NCBI GenBank assembly: GCA_036971475.1
Contig: JBAIZL010000005.1
Span: 233,401,869-233,465,868, forward strand
DNA: 64,000 nt
Origin: Prosapia bicincta
Lineage: Eukaryota; Arthropoda; Insecta; Hemiptera; Cercopidae
Reading direction: 5' to 3'
Part shown: positions 34,341 through 44,423 of the stretch, one piece after another
How positions within the stretch are numbered: the first letter of the stretch is position 1
How the letters are laid out: each line of letters starts with the position of its first letter
Program-made: the position numbers and the translations under genes
The notes under the pieces: generated by a model
Database searches by the model: none
What the model was told of the DNA's origin: nothing
The model's input: the letters and a program-made list of their open reading frames with translations, nothing else

Positions 34341-35112
34341 CAAGCGATTTAGGGTTATGGTGTCAAAAAGTGTATGTGAATTATAATTAATTATGTATTG
34401 AATATGTTTACTGAGTATTTTAGTTGAGAGTAGCTTGAAATGTTTAAATATTTCATAGTGTTCAGTTGTGTGGTGTCAGATATTTTTATTTGTTTTATGT
34501 ACAACTTGTAGGTTTGATGTTATGCTTGAGTAGTTGTGGTTTGTGAATGAGGGGTTCAGGAATTTTTTATTGTTGTTTTGAGGATGCTTTTATGTGTTCT
34601 TTGTAATATGTGTAAAATGATGTTAATATGTGTAAAATAATCTTCCTGATAATTTGTATACACTAACATCATTGCAAATGTCTTTGTGTTGTTGAATTTT
34701 TGTTGGAGGTGATGGTATTTAATGGAGTAGGCTATTTAATTATATTAACCAAATGTGTAAAGTTAGTTTATGAGTTTTTGATGGTATGTGAGGTAGTGTT
34801 TTGTATTCTGTAGGTTTTTCAAGTGTTTTTTGGTACTGGGTTATTGAATTTATTTTTCAGGCAGTAATATAGTTGTAGTTTATTACTGGAGATTATAATA
34901 ATAAACATCAATCCTTAAAGTGTTGTGTCCAATGGCTTGTGCTATATGTTTTATGGTGCTTAATTCTTGGTTATTTTTGTTATTTTAGGGGTATAAGTAA
35001 TAGGGGATAGGTCATGGTGTTGTAAGCAACATGTGTGTTTTGGTAAGAGTGGTTTGAGAAATTATGAATAGTAGTATTTGTATAAGTGGGTTTGAGGTAT
35101 ATGTTGAATATT

Positions 35113-35122
35113 TTGTGTATTT
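35113..35122. repeat. Target-site duplication of nested mini-PLE (left)
   Basis: TTGTGTATTT here and at 35717-35726 flank the insertion; the sequence occurs once in the homologous site of the PLE at 24.25 kb. Confidence 0.75.
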
Positions 35123-35716
35123 CTTGAATTTTGTAGTCCATTACGTTCGGTGAATCTTATTAATCACTTTAACAATAGTTTATGACTATCCGAACTTTAA
35201 ATTTTGTAAATTTGTTAAAACTTACTGAGACAGAACGTTTTTGATCCCTATGTGGCGATCTTCATCAGTATCTTCTGCTTGAAGATGTCGGTGTCCTGTT
35301 TCTTTTATGTCAAACAGGTTGCAGCTTTAAACAAAGAGTCGAGGAACACAAACAGAATTCCAACTCAACATTTTACAATCACATAAAAGAAACAGGACAC
35401 AAATACACAGACATTTACCATAACCTAGAAATCCTACACATCAACAAAAAAGGACCACATCTTAACACACTAGACCAATATGAAATTTACAGACACTCAA
35501 AAACAAACAAAGTACAAACATATTAACAAACAAACACAATACAAATCATACATACTCTTTGATACTATCGAAAACCTGCCTTTAAAACCGTCACCTTTTG
35601 ACCCGACATCTCCAAGCAGAAGACACTGATAAAGATCGCCAAATAGCGATCGAAAACGTTCTGTCTCAGCAAGTTTTAACAAATTTACTAAATTTAAAGT
35701 TCGGATAGTCATAAAC
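35123..35716. mobile_element. Small Penelope-like derivative with facing arms (copy B)
   Basis: Begins CTTGAATTTTGTAGTCC and ends GTCATAAAC, inside an older PLE relic. The left arm (about 35170-35300) and right arm (about 35577-35716) are inverted. The core encodes part of the PLE endonuclease and C-terminus in the plus direction (QVAALNKE-like, then STFYNHIKETGHKYTDIYHN, LEILHINKKG, QYEIYRHSKT). Hammerhead-like motifs in both arms are damaged: G to A in the CTGATGA box on the right (CTGATAA), and loss of the GAA on the left. Confidence 0.8.
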
Positions 35717-36085
35717 TTGTGTATTTGTTTATCTATACATGTAATTGTTTGGTCAAGGGAATTTAAGGAGTTGTTTGTTTCTGTTTTTTGATAATATATG
35801 TTAGCATAGGGTATATAAAATTGAGGAGTTTTAAAAATGTATGTATTAACTATTTATTTCCTTTGTATATGATAATGCCATCAACGTAACTATACCACAG
35901 AATGTTGTCAGAATATGTACTATTCTGTAAAATATGGTTTTGTTTGATGTGATGAATGAATATTTCATCCAAGGCGCTAGCTATGGAGGAACCCATAAGT
36001 AGGTCATCTGGTTGGGTACAGAAAATGTCATTCCATGTGAAATACCTTCTAATATCAACGTTTTTTTCTGCTTTTGTGTTCAATT

Positions 36086-36921
36086 ATAGATAACCTACAC
36101 CAAGATCAAATGAACATCAATTTAATAATAGCTAGATATGCTTCTACAAGTTTCTAGAATCTTCAGTCAAGTTCTATTTCCCGACATGCAAAATAACTTA
36201 CATCTGTTACTATTACTCTGCATAGTCTATAATCCTATGTACAATTGTTTACTGCTGGTATCAAAAGTTACTCCTTTCAAACATGAGGTGTTTTTTATCA
36301 AGTTGGAGTTTCATTGCATTTCTTGTTTAAAATTTTTCAAATGAACATGGAAGTGATTCAATAATTATTAAAGAATTCTTCTGCAAATTAGAGAAAATTC
36401 TTTAGATTCAATCCCCATAATATTTTGCTCCATTCCACACCGCACGAAGTTGCAGTTTATATTTTAATAGGCTAAAACTGCACCTTATCGTTAATTATGT
36501 TATTCTTTTATCCAGGTTAACCACACTTTTTCAATAAACTTTTACTTTGTTCGAAAATTATAGCATGTTAGTAGATAATCTTGTGAAAAGTGAACTGAGA
36601 TAGTTGACTTTACAAGTGAATTTAGCTATAAATCTCAAGTGTTTTAGTACTAAACAGCCAGATAAAATCACATTCAGTGCTCTATTCTTAGTCATTATGT
36701 TTTGCATTTTATATTGGTAATTTGGATCCAGGTGGTTGAAAAAAATCAAATATACCCGGTCTGTCTGTGATAGGGCACTGATTTCAAGTCAATGCCACTT
36801 GAATGCCTTATTACAGAAACCCGTTATGTACATATTTTCAAAATTTTGGAAAACAACAAAAACCATTTCTATTCTTAGTGTGTGATTATATTAGTATTAA
36901 CTAAATTAGGCTATTACATAC
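36086..36921. other. Intron-like DNA
   Basis: Nothing recognised; stops in all frames over any useful length. Confidence 0.4.
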
Positions 36922-36973
36922 CATAATGTTGCATCCAACAGCACTGATAAATCTCTCCTAACATTTTCATTTC
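36922..36973 (-). CDS. Candidate host-gene exon 2 (minus-strand gene)
   Basis: A 52-bp segment on the minus strand between an acceptor (TTATCCCTCATAG) and a donor (TATG|GTATGT). Its first two bases complete the G left by the exon at 39032-39167, giving Gly, then NENVRRDLSVLLDATL with two bases left over. The peptide looks like an amphipathic helix. The exact phase match with exon 1 across 2 kb is the main support. The next exon in phase has not been located. Confidence 0.6.
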
Positions 36974-37244
36974 CTATGAGGGATAAAAATTGGTTTTTAA
37001 ACACGTAACGCGTTTGTGCCAAAATTCACAAACACTAGACACTGTTACTTTTTTTTAACGAAACAACTTAAATATATTTTTGAAAACATGTTTTACATTA
37101 ACACAAGTAAAACATCTTTTAGGACATATTAATACATGCGTTCAGTCTTCCTTATTGTTGATTTCCACATTATTTTTGCTTCTGTTGTAGGGCATTGAAG
37201 AAATTCTTCATAAAAGCTTTCATAGCCTCTAGTGTACTTGTCCC

Positions 37245-38575
37245 TACTACTTGACATCTTCAAGTTTCATCCTGCTTATGGGTGCTTTACCACTTGTGTA
37301 AGCCTTTGTAGTTGGAAACTGAGACACTTGGTTATGTGGACAATTTCTTAAGGAAAAACGAGATGTCAAAACTCCATCAATATAAGACTTGGTGACTACT
37401 ACTCTAGGGGTGGACTTGCTGTATTCAAATTTTTTGTAGCTTAATATGTTAAAATGTATTTTTCTATTTTTTGGAATAGTTTGTTTAGATACAGTGCGCT
37501 TTTTTTAAATTGTGGCCACCATATTTTGAAGGAAAGGATTTCGTCACCTCCAACTACATGTACCATAAAACATTCCTTTGTGGTAGATAAAAAAATCACT
37601 TCTGCATACTGATCTGAAGTATAGACTGTACACTTTTTTAATGGTCCGTTTTATTGAGCCAATGTCTCTGTTGCAAGGTAAAAATGAATGTTGTCTTACC
37701 AAAAAGTAATGCATGACGGATTCAAAAATGGCTTTGTCACATAAATTCAACAAGAATCTTGCTACAATGTGATTTTTGTTTTGGACCCATCACTAATATA
37801 AAGCAAATATATCTTCGTCCATATTAGCTGCAATTAATTTAATGTTTTCACACAACGTTTTTCTCTTCGCTTGTGTATTACTTGTTCATCTGCTACGTTT
37901 CACTTAACGTTATCACTGAGACATCAGTCTCTAAGCTTCGCACTTGAGTTCTCACATTGGCTACACACATTAACCTGTGGTCAGCCAAATAAGTAGTTGA
38001 AATTTTCTCTAAAATATGTAAATTCCTTCAATAGCATTTGCACTACGATATTGGCCACTCTTATTGAAAGGCACCTTATTATGGACCAACAGAGTGCACG
38101 ATCTCGAGAAACGCCATGAATTTGTTGGAAAGTATTCTTACACACTACTTTAATAGCAAAATTCATTTTAATATGATAAACATAGAAGTGAACTTTCTTA
38201 AAAGAGATTTGATGATCATGATTAAAACTAACATTAACATCTAACCTCTGGTTATTATTATTATTTTTTGTTCTTTCTTGGTTCACTTAGTTCTTGTAAA
38301 TAAATATCCTATGTATTCTTGTTTTCCAATTCATAAAAACTATTCCAGACAATGTTTTTATTTTCATTACATGAAAATTTAAATGTCATTTCTCTTTAGC
38401 CTATATTTGAGTTAGGCAGGAACTGATTTCTGTTGTACAACTTTACCCTTTAGTTCTTGTGTGGTAAGCCTTGCACTCGAGCATTTTGAATAATATTACG
38501 TTGATATTGTTCTGTCTGTAAAACATCTTTTCTCTTTTTGGTTGGTGGGTCTTCATCAGAGCTTTTGTTGGACAT
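37245..38575 (-). pseudogene. Relic of a DUF7869-type transposon protein
   Basis: On the minus strand a degraded coding region starts at ATG 38575 with MSNKSSDEDPPTKKRKDVLQ. Further pieces are ELENKNTQDIYLQEL-like (about 38310), FKKVHFYVYHIKMNFAIKVV and QIHGVSRDRALCW (about 38090-38210). After that come HSFLPCNRDIGSIKRTIKKV (about 37622-37682) and, later, a TWW-like C-terminus. The HSFLPC(D/N)RD.G.IKR block is characteristic of the DUF7869 proteins found in transposon-like genes across arthropods. The frame has many stops and shifts. I found no terminal repeats. The family assignment is from memory of the motif. Confidence 0.6.
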
Positions 38576-39031
38576 TTCGTGCAACACAAAACACCACTAA
38601 ACTTAATACTAGTCTATAAACACCACAACCTATTAGAACTGTGATTAAACAGAGGAACACATTGAGACAAATAATGACTTGCAACTAAAAAAAAACAAAG
38701 CAAATGGTGGCGGATACCCAGGTGTGCCAACTGTGAGTAACGAAATTTATCGCAGAAAGCCACTATGTGTTGTCACGTTTAGGTTTCTGAAATAGATAAG
38801 ATTTTCAGTCCTTTTTAAACTAGTAGTGTGGCATTGGATATGACTGCTTTCTATACCAAACAATGAGGTTACACTCTAATACATGTCATACAACAAAAAG
38901 TGAAAATTGAAAAATATTGTTGGTTTCTGAAATAAGGCATTCAATTATTAAAAACACAAAAGTGAAAAATTATATAGGATATTAATTTATTGCAATTCAT
39001 ACACTATAAGATTAAATATAAATTATTTAAC

Positions 39032-39167
39032 CTTGTGTCACAGATTTCTGAGCAGTGGTATTTCCTTGATCTATACTTGGAACATTCTCACCATTCCGAC
39101 ACAAAAGAGAAATGACATCGGGTGCTACAAAATAAGTAGAATTGGAATCCATTTTAGTTGTGTATTC
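39032..39167 (-). CDS. Candidate host-gene exon 1 (first coding exon, minus-strand gene)
   Basis: Minus strand: acceptor TTCTTTGGTTTCAG at 39168, 136 bp, then donor CAAG|GTTAAA. ATG at 39152 in the context AAAATGG opens MDSNSTYFVAPDVISLLCRN, then GENVPSIDQGNTTAQKSVTQ, leaving one G. The acceptor in front implies a further 5' non-coding exon upstream, which I did not find. It joins in phase to 36922-36973. The peptide has no recognised domain. Mini-PLE copy C and PLE relics lie just upstream and the DUF7869 relic lies downstream, inside the first intron. Confidence 0.6.
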
Positions 39168-39541
39168 CTGAAACCAAAGAATAACACACAATATCCATCT
39201 AAATAACAGAGTTATTTTATTATTTTTGTTCTCTACTATCAAGTTTATTATCAACCTAACCTTTAACCAAAACAAAAACAAATCTTTTTATCTAGAAAAA
39301 CTTCCTTATATACAACTGAATAAGAAAATATAATAAGGATATCAATCAAACACATAAAAGTCAAACTGATGTAGATTGTAAAATTAAATAAGTTAAATAA
39401 TACTAAACTGTTTCTGACTTACTACTATGTCCTTGAGAAACAGCTTCATATGTAAAATTATTATAAATATCTTAAATAAATTCCCATTGTGTTTAAGAAA
39501 GAATTTGAAAGAAAATGGCACTTCTAAATATTAATCATGTA

Positions 39542-40033
39542 TTCTTGAATTTTATAGTCCATTACGTTGGGTTGTATCTTATTAATTACTTAAACAATAG
39601 TTTATGACTATCCGAACTTTGAATTTAGTAAATTTGTTAAAACTTACTGAGACAGAACGTTTTCGATCGCTATGTGTCGATCTTCATCAGTGTCTTCTGC
39701 TTGGAGATGTTGGGTCAAGCGGTGACGGTTTTAAAGGTAGGTTTTCGATAGTATCAAAGAGTATGTGTGATTTGTATTGTGTTTGTTCATTTAATATGTT
39801 TGTACTTTGTGTTTTTGTGTGTCTGTAAATTTCATATTGTTTCAACACACTAGAACAATATGAAATTTACAGACACCTACCTTTAAAACCGTCACCGCTT
39901 GACCCAACATCTCCAAGCAGAAGACACTGATGAAGATCGGCACATAGCGATCAAAAACGTTCTATGTCAGTAAGTTTTAACAAATTTACTAACTTCAAAG
40001 TTCAGATAGTCATAAACTATTGTTTAAGTGATT
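39542..40033. mobile_element. Small Penelope-like derivative with facing arms (copy C)
   Basis: Starts TCTTGAATTTTATAGTCC and ends with the TAGTCATAAACTATTG arm end. Left arm about 39600-39745 and right arm about 39875-40020 are inverted copies. The core is only ~120 bp, and within it the segment AACACACTAGAACAATATGA (about 39845) is the PLE EQYEIYRH coding scrap. The left arm holds the best preserved hammerhead motif in the window; the right arm has the G after stem II changed to A. Confidence 0.8.
39650..39695 (-). ncRNA. Hammerhead ribozyme motif, all core bases present
   Basis: Minus strand, 46 nt: AGACA (stem I), CTGATGA core (39684-39690), one extra A, stem II GATCG/CGATC closed by ACACATAG, GAA, palindromic AACGTT (too short to fold alone; could pair between two molecules), C at 39655 as predicted cleavage site, then TGTCT, which pairs with the first five bases. 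Known PLE ribozymes have this minimal stem III and are thought to act as dimers. The extra A next to stem II is shared by the other copies here. Activity is inferred. Confidence 0.7.
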
Positions 40034-40049
40034 AAAAATGAATCATGTA

Positions 40050-40960
40050 CTTTGATGTCCTTCATGTAATTCAAAACAATATCACTGCATTAAAAATCGA
40101 CCTACAACATAACAAATACTACATCCAAACTAAAGAGACAGAAACACACAAAACATTTAAGTAACAAAAAACATTTAAATTAAAAAAACTCATAGCTCCC
40201 AAACTGACCTTCCATAGCTTTCTACCTAAGCTCCACAAAACACTGAATAATCAACCATACCAATACCCCATTCCATCTCCTAGCTAAATTTCTAGACAGA
40301 ACTCTCTAAAGCTACATAAAAGTCAATAATCACTATTCAATTTTTAAAAAGTAGCCTAATTTTAAATGACAAAATTAAAAACATACAAATTTCACACAAC
40401 TCGACTCTAGTTTCCTCAGATATTTTAAGCCTCTCCAATAACATTCCAGAAACCATCAACATCCCCTGAAACATGCTCTTCGACACAAATACCACCACAA
40501 ACACTCATCAATGAAATTATAAAACTAACAAATTAATCACATCACAAAAATACTTCACCTATAATGACATTTTCTATACCCAGAAAAAATGGCCTACATG
40601 TATCTATCCCCATAACTAGCATTTTGGTTGAAATATTCATACACCACATTGAACAAAAACACATTTTACAGATCAATAAACACTCAGACAACATCATATA
40701 CGGGTACATATACGCTGATGCACGTTAACACGTTATAGAAAACCAATAAACAGTATATTCGAGTTATTATAATTTTAACAAACTTATTTTAAGAAGAGAA
40801 AAAGAAATAAGCAAATTACCAGAAAACACCTCACATTTACCATAGTTTGAGATCTACTTTAACAGAAACACATGAATATATTAAATTAAAAGGCATCCAC
40901 CCTTAAAACTAAATACAATTTGAACTATAAACCTGTTTATATTTATACTGTAGAGTTCCT
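40050..40960 (+). pseudogene. Penelope-like RT relic (plus strand)
   Basis: A different, decayed PLE copy. Readable pieces in order: IAPKLTFHSFLPKLHKTLNN-like (about 40190-40250), HLLAKFLDRTL (about 40276), FNSTLVSSDILSLSNNIPET-like motif A (about 40395-40465), a motif B region with PITSILVEIFIHHIEQKH (about 40605-40665) and a damaged motif C (YTYADA, about 40708-40725). Many stops. It continues, after an interruption, at 42215. Confidence 0.75.
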
Positions 40961-41933
40961 TAAAGGCAAGGTGAGCTCACCAGGTAGAAGGATAATGTTT
41001 TCAGGTTTAAACGATTTTGAATTTATGATAAAAGTAGCTTCAGACAACACATTACCCAGTCACATGTCTGAAAATTAGGCCCTGAAGTTTTATAAGATCA
41101 GTAATGCACCTTGCTCACAATAACGCTTTAATAATTTCAAGAGTGAAAATCTCAGGAAGAAGATCCTTTCCAGGAAGAGTTCCAATTGAATTTTGCATTA
41201 AAAAATAAATACAAACTCACATCATATTTTAACTCAGCAATAATATTTTAATGTATGTTTAATGGTTGATGTGCATGTGACAAAAAATGGAATTGCAAAA
41301 ACAGTTCAAAATTAAAAATAATAAATTACAATGAACTTATATCAATATATGTTGAAAAAGCATCAGTTTCTTGACAGTAGTTTAAACATAGATTACATTT
41401 TTGTGCAGACAGCAGTGAATAGAATTTGTATAGCTAGACTCAAAAATGCTCAATACATATGTTTTTAAAACACTTTAATTTTATACAACTAAAATCAAGA
41501 GGGTACCGATTATTAGTTTTTCATACTGACTCAAAAAATAGTTTTATATTCAATGCTCTGCTCATTTATAATCTGAGAGAAAAAAGAGTGATTATAATCA
41601 TGAAATGAGCTTTCAAAATTGTTCAACTTGGTTACTAGCAAACTTACCGTATATACCGAATTTGCCTGCTAATTCTGTTGGACAATGTTTTGTAATTACT
41701 GAGTGGTCAAAACAGAAGTAAATATCTTTTGTAAAAAATATACTTAGGTCTGAACTCTATGAAAATAGTAAAAGAAGTTATAGTTTTTCAATTTGACAGG
41801 ATTCTGACTAACTAGGACATATTAGACCACCTTTATATCATCCCAATTTAAAACCTAATGAGAGAAAGGGGTTTTCACAAAAGATTATGTAGCACAAAAA
41901 CCATCTTGGAAGTCTAGTGATGCAAAAATACAG
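40961..41933. other. Unassigned sequence inside or beside the PLE relic
   Basis: About 1 kb, AT-rich, with no recognised coding or repeat. It separates the RT and endonuclease parts of the plus-strand PLE relic. Confidence 0.35.
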
Positions 41934-42190
41934 GGTGACACACAAAAAACAGTTTATAAATGAAGGTAACTCATACTTATCGAATTGCCAAATTAATGTA
42001 CATTTATTGACTATGAAATCAAATCTCACTAGATGCCATTTTTTGTATGGTGAGACTTATTTAAGGAAAATGATATCGTCCAGGTGATGTCCATCATATA
42101 TTATGTATGATCAAGTCTTTTCTTAAAATCCTCCACCTAACTTCTCAAGAAGGTTAGCAGTAATTTCTTGAATGATTTTTTTCTATGTCT
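41934..42190 (-). mobile_element. mariner (DD41D-like) 3'-end fragment
   Basis: The minus strand ends GTTTTTTGTGTGTCACCCTG near 41934. Upstream it reads AATCATTCAAGAAATTACTG and GATGGACATCACCTGGACGA, which match the transposase tail of the element at 19.0-20.3 kb (IIQEIAA and NDGHHLDI). It is a truncated copy of a related element. Confidence 0.7.
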
Positions 42191-42214
42191 GTGTACATAA
42201 ACTATTTACACAGA

Positions 42215-42860
42215 CTAAATAAAATACCTATGTCCACAACTAACTACACAGAGGAACTAAACACAATCAAATATTTAGCTCACAAAAATGGATAAGACAA
42301 TTATTTCATAGACAAACTACACAGAAAAATACTCAACAAGAACAGTAACAACAACACAAAAACACAAACGCAAACAAATTCATTACCCTCACATACATAA
42401 ACAAACTCACAAATAAAATAGCACATCAAATCAAAAAGCAGGATACAATGTAGCTTACAGAACTACAAATAAAAGCCAAACGGCTATCAGACACAGCATT
42501 AATAACAATATCAACACATACAATAACCCAGGAGTATACAAACTAAAATGCAACAACTGCAATAAGTTCTATATTGGACAAACAGGCAGGTCTTTTGCCA
42601 AAAGATATAAAGAACACAAAAGCGCACTGCTCACTACTATTGAATCCACCTTCGCAAATCCCCTCAAGGACACTAAACACTCATGCAAAAGTATGGAAAT
42701 TAACATGAGCATCCTCCAGGCATGCAACAAAGGCCATAAATTAAATACACTAGAACAGTATGAAATATATAGACATAGCAACACACATAAAAATGACATC
42801 CTAAATGAACGGCACAAATCACCTATACTCTTCGATCACATCACTTCTAACTTTCAATAA
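42215..42860 (+). pseudogene. Penelope-like GIY-YIG endonuclease relic (plus strand)
   Basis: Continuation of the PLE relic. GVYKLKCNNCNKFYIGQTGR and SFAKRYKEHKSAL (about 42532-42625) form the GIY-YIG core, then LNTLEQYEIYRHSNTHK and PILFDHITS lead to a stop near 42857. The endonuclease part from about 42532 is open and better preserved than the RT part. Upstream (42215-42530) contains stops. Confidence 0.8.
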
Positions 42861-43166
42861 AATGGTACCGAGGAAGCACAACTGCAGCATTCCTAGCAGC
42901 AAAAATACAAGGCTGAAGGAGTCGTAAGACGAGAACGTTTCCTGCAAGTGTAAGTTAACAATTTAACAATCTTTAGTTAACAAAAAGTCTGGTCCCAAGT
43001 AATAGCAAAAGTCTAATAAGTATATAATACATTATCAGAATAGACTATAAAGACATTACACTATAAAGACAAGAGTTAAAAATATTCCACTATGAAATTT
43101 GTCAATAATATTCAGAATTCTTTGTATTGGAAAGCTCTACAAATACTTTTCTTCATAAAAGAAATA

Positions 43167-43515
43167 TTTCTTGAATTTTGTAGTCCATTACGTTCACTTA
43201 TTAATCCTTATTAATCACTTAAATAATAGTTTATGACCATCCAAACTTTAATTAATTTCATTGTTCATGTTTTTGTTGGTTATGTTTTTCTGTTTGGTTA
43301 GGTTTTTTATATCATGTCGAAGTGAGTCTTGGTCTTGGTGTCGGTTTTTTGTATGGCTGTTTCAGTTTGTAGTATAATATTTCTGTTTGTTATGTAATTT
43401 GATTTATAATGTATGTTGTATTTTAGGCCTTTGTTTATTAAATTCATTTTGTGTTGTATGAATTTGGTATTTCATGGTTCGGATAGTCATAAACTATTGC
43501 TTAAGTGATTAAGAA
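43167..43515. mobile_element. Small Penelope-like derivative (copy D, with N-terminal PLE scrap)
   Basis: Left end CTTGAATTTTGTAGTCC (about 43171) and TTTATGACCATCCAAAC, right end GGTTCGGATAGTCATAAACT (about 43477-43496). The arms are short and lack the hammerhead segment. The core encodes on the minus strand a piece of a PLE N-terminus (NRNIILQTETAIQKTDTKTK), unlike copies A-C, which carry C-terminal scraps. Confidence 0.65.
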
Positions 43516-43849
43516 ATATTTATTTATTAGCTCACACTTTGGTATATGGAAACTAAATTTACTCGATAATTCTCAGTAGTTATTAATTAATGTATATATA
43601 AATAGGAGATTATTTCTAGTCAATAAGGAATTGGGATTAGAAACTTTAAGGGGTCAAGTAATGTAAATATTGTCAACGTTAGTATAATAAATCGTCCATC
43701 CACAGTTGAAAACATTATATTGAAATAAAGTCTTGTTAAACGGATCATTAACCAATAGCAAAATTAAGATATTAAAACAATTTTTACTTTAGCTTTTAAA
43801 CTGATAAACACTCATAAGTAATTATTGAGTAACTAATTGAAAACTTTTA

Positions 43850-43910
43850 ACATACTTGCTGACTCATTTTGAAACAATTGTTTCATTGACGAAGTCAACC
43901 TGCCATTCCT
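43850..43910. repeat. Partial copy of the palindromic MITE arm
   Basis: ACTTGCTGACTCATTTTGAA, then ACAATTGTTTCATTGACGAA match an arm of the palindrome at 46230-46440. Confidence 0.55.
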
Positions 43911-44423
43911 TGCTAATGCATTAATTACTAAGAAATTGGATTTATCTGCGTTTAAAAAATTGAGGTTATGTTGTTTGCGTTTTTGTATGCCGGACTTAAG
44001 GGTTGATTGTTCATTAGTTGTGCTGGTTTAGTGTTTAAAGTGTTTATGATAGGCATTTTATGTTTAAACCTACAACGAATGGGCTGGGTCTGAGACCCAA
44101 ACGTTTCTATATTAGGTTATTTATAAAGTCAGTTGTATTGTAGATAGCTGGTTTCCTCTGTACCTTCCCAAAATAGTCCACAGATAGCGATAGTGTCGTT
44201 TTTTTGCTATCTTGACTCTTAGTCATTATCTGTCACGCGATAAAGTATAGTGTGGGTCAGTTAGACCCGGCCTATTCACTTAAGTGTGGCCCGTTCACTT
44301 GAGTGACTCTTTTTAACACTCGCCAATTATTGTTTTATGTTACTTTTTTGTTATTTACTTAACATCTGTTAGTGTATTAACGTGTTTCAAGAAGTGTATA
44401 GTGTAGGGCTTTTATTTATCAGT

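Larger units (their letters stand above)
34345..36085 (-). pseudogene. Penelope-like element relic, interrupted by a mini-PLE
   Basis: Minus-strand sequence homologous to the PLE at 23.4-25.3 kb but heavily decayed. 34345-35112 corresponds to the endonuclease and linker (compare GGTGTCAAAAAGTGTATGTG with 23500). 35727-36085 corresponds to the RT, including LLMGSSIASALDEIFIHHIK (motif B) and YSYVDGIIIYKG, where the catalytic YVDD is now YVDG. The gap between them is the insertion at 35123-35716. Many stops and indels; non-functional. Confidence 0.8.
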
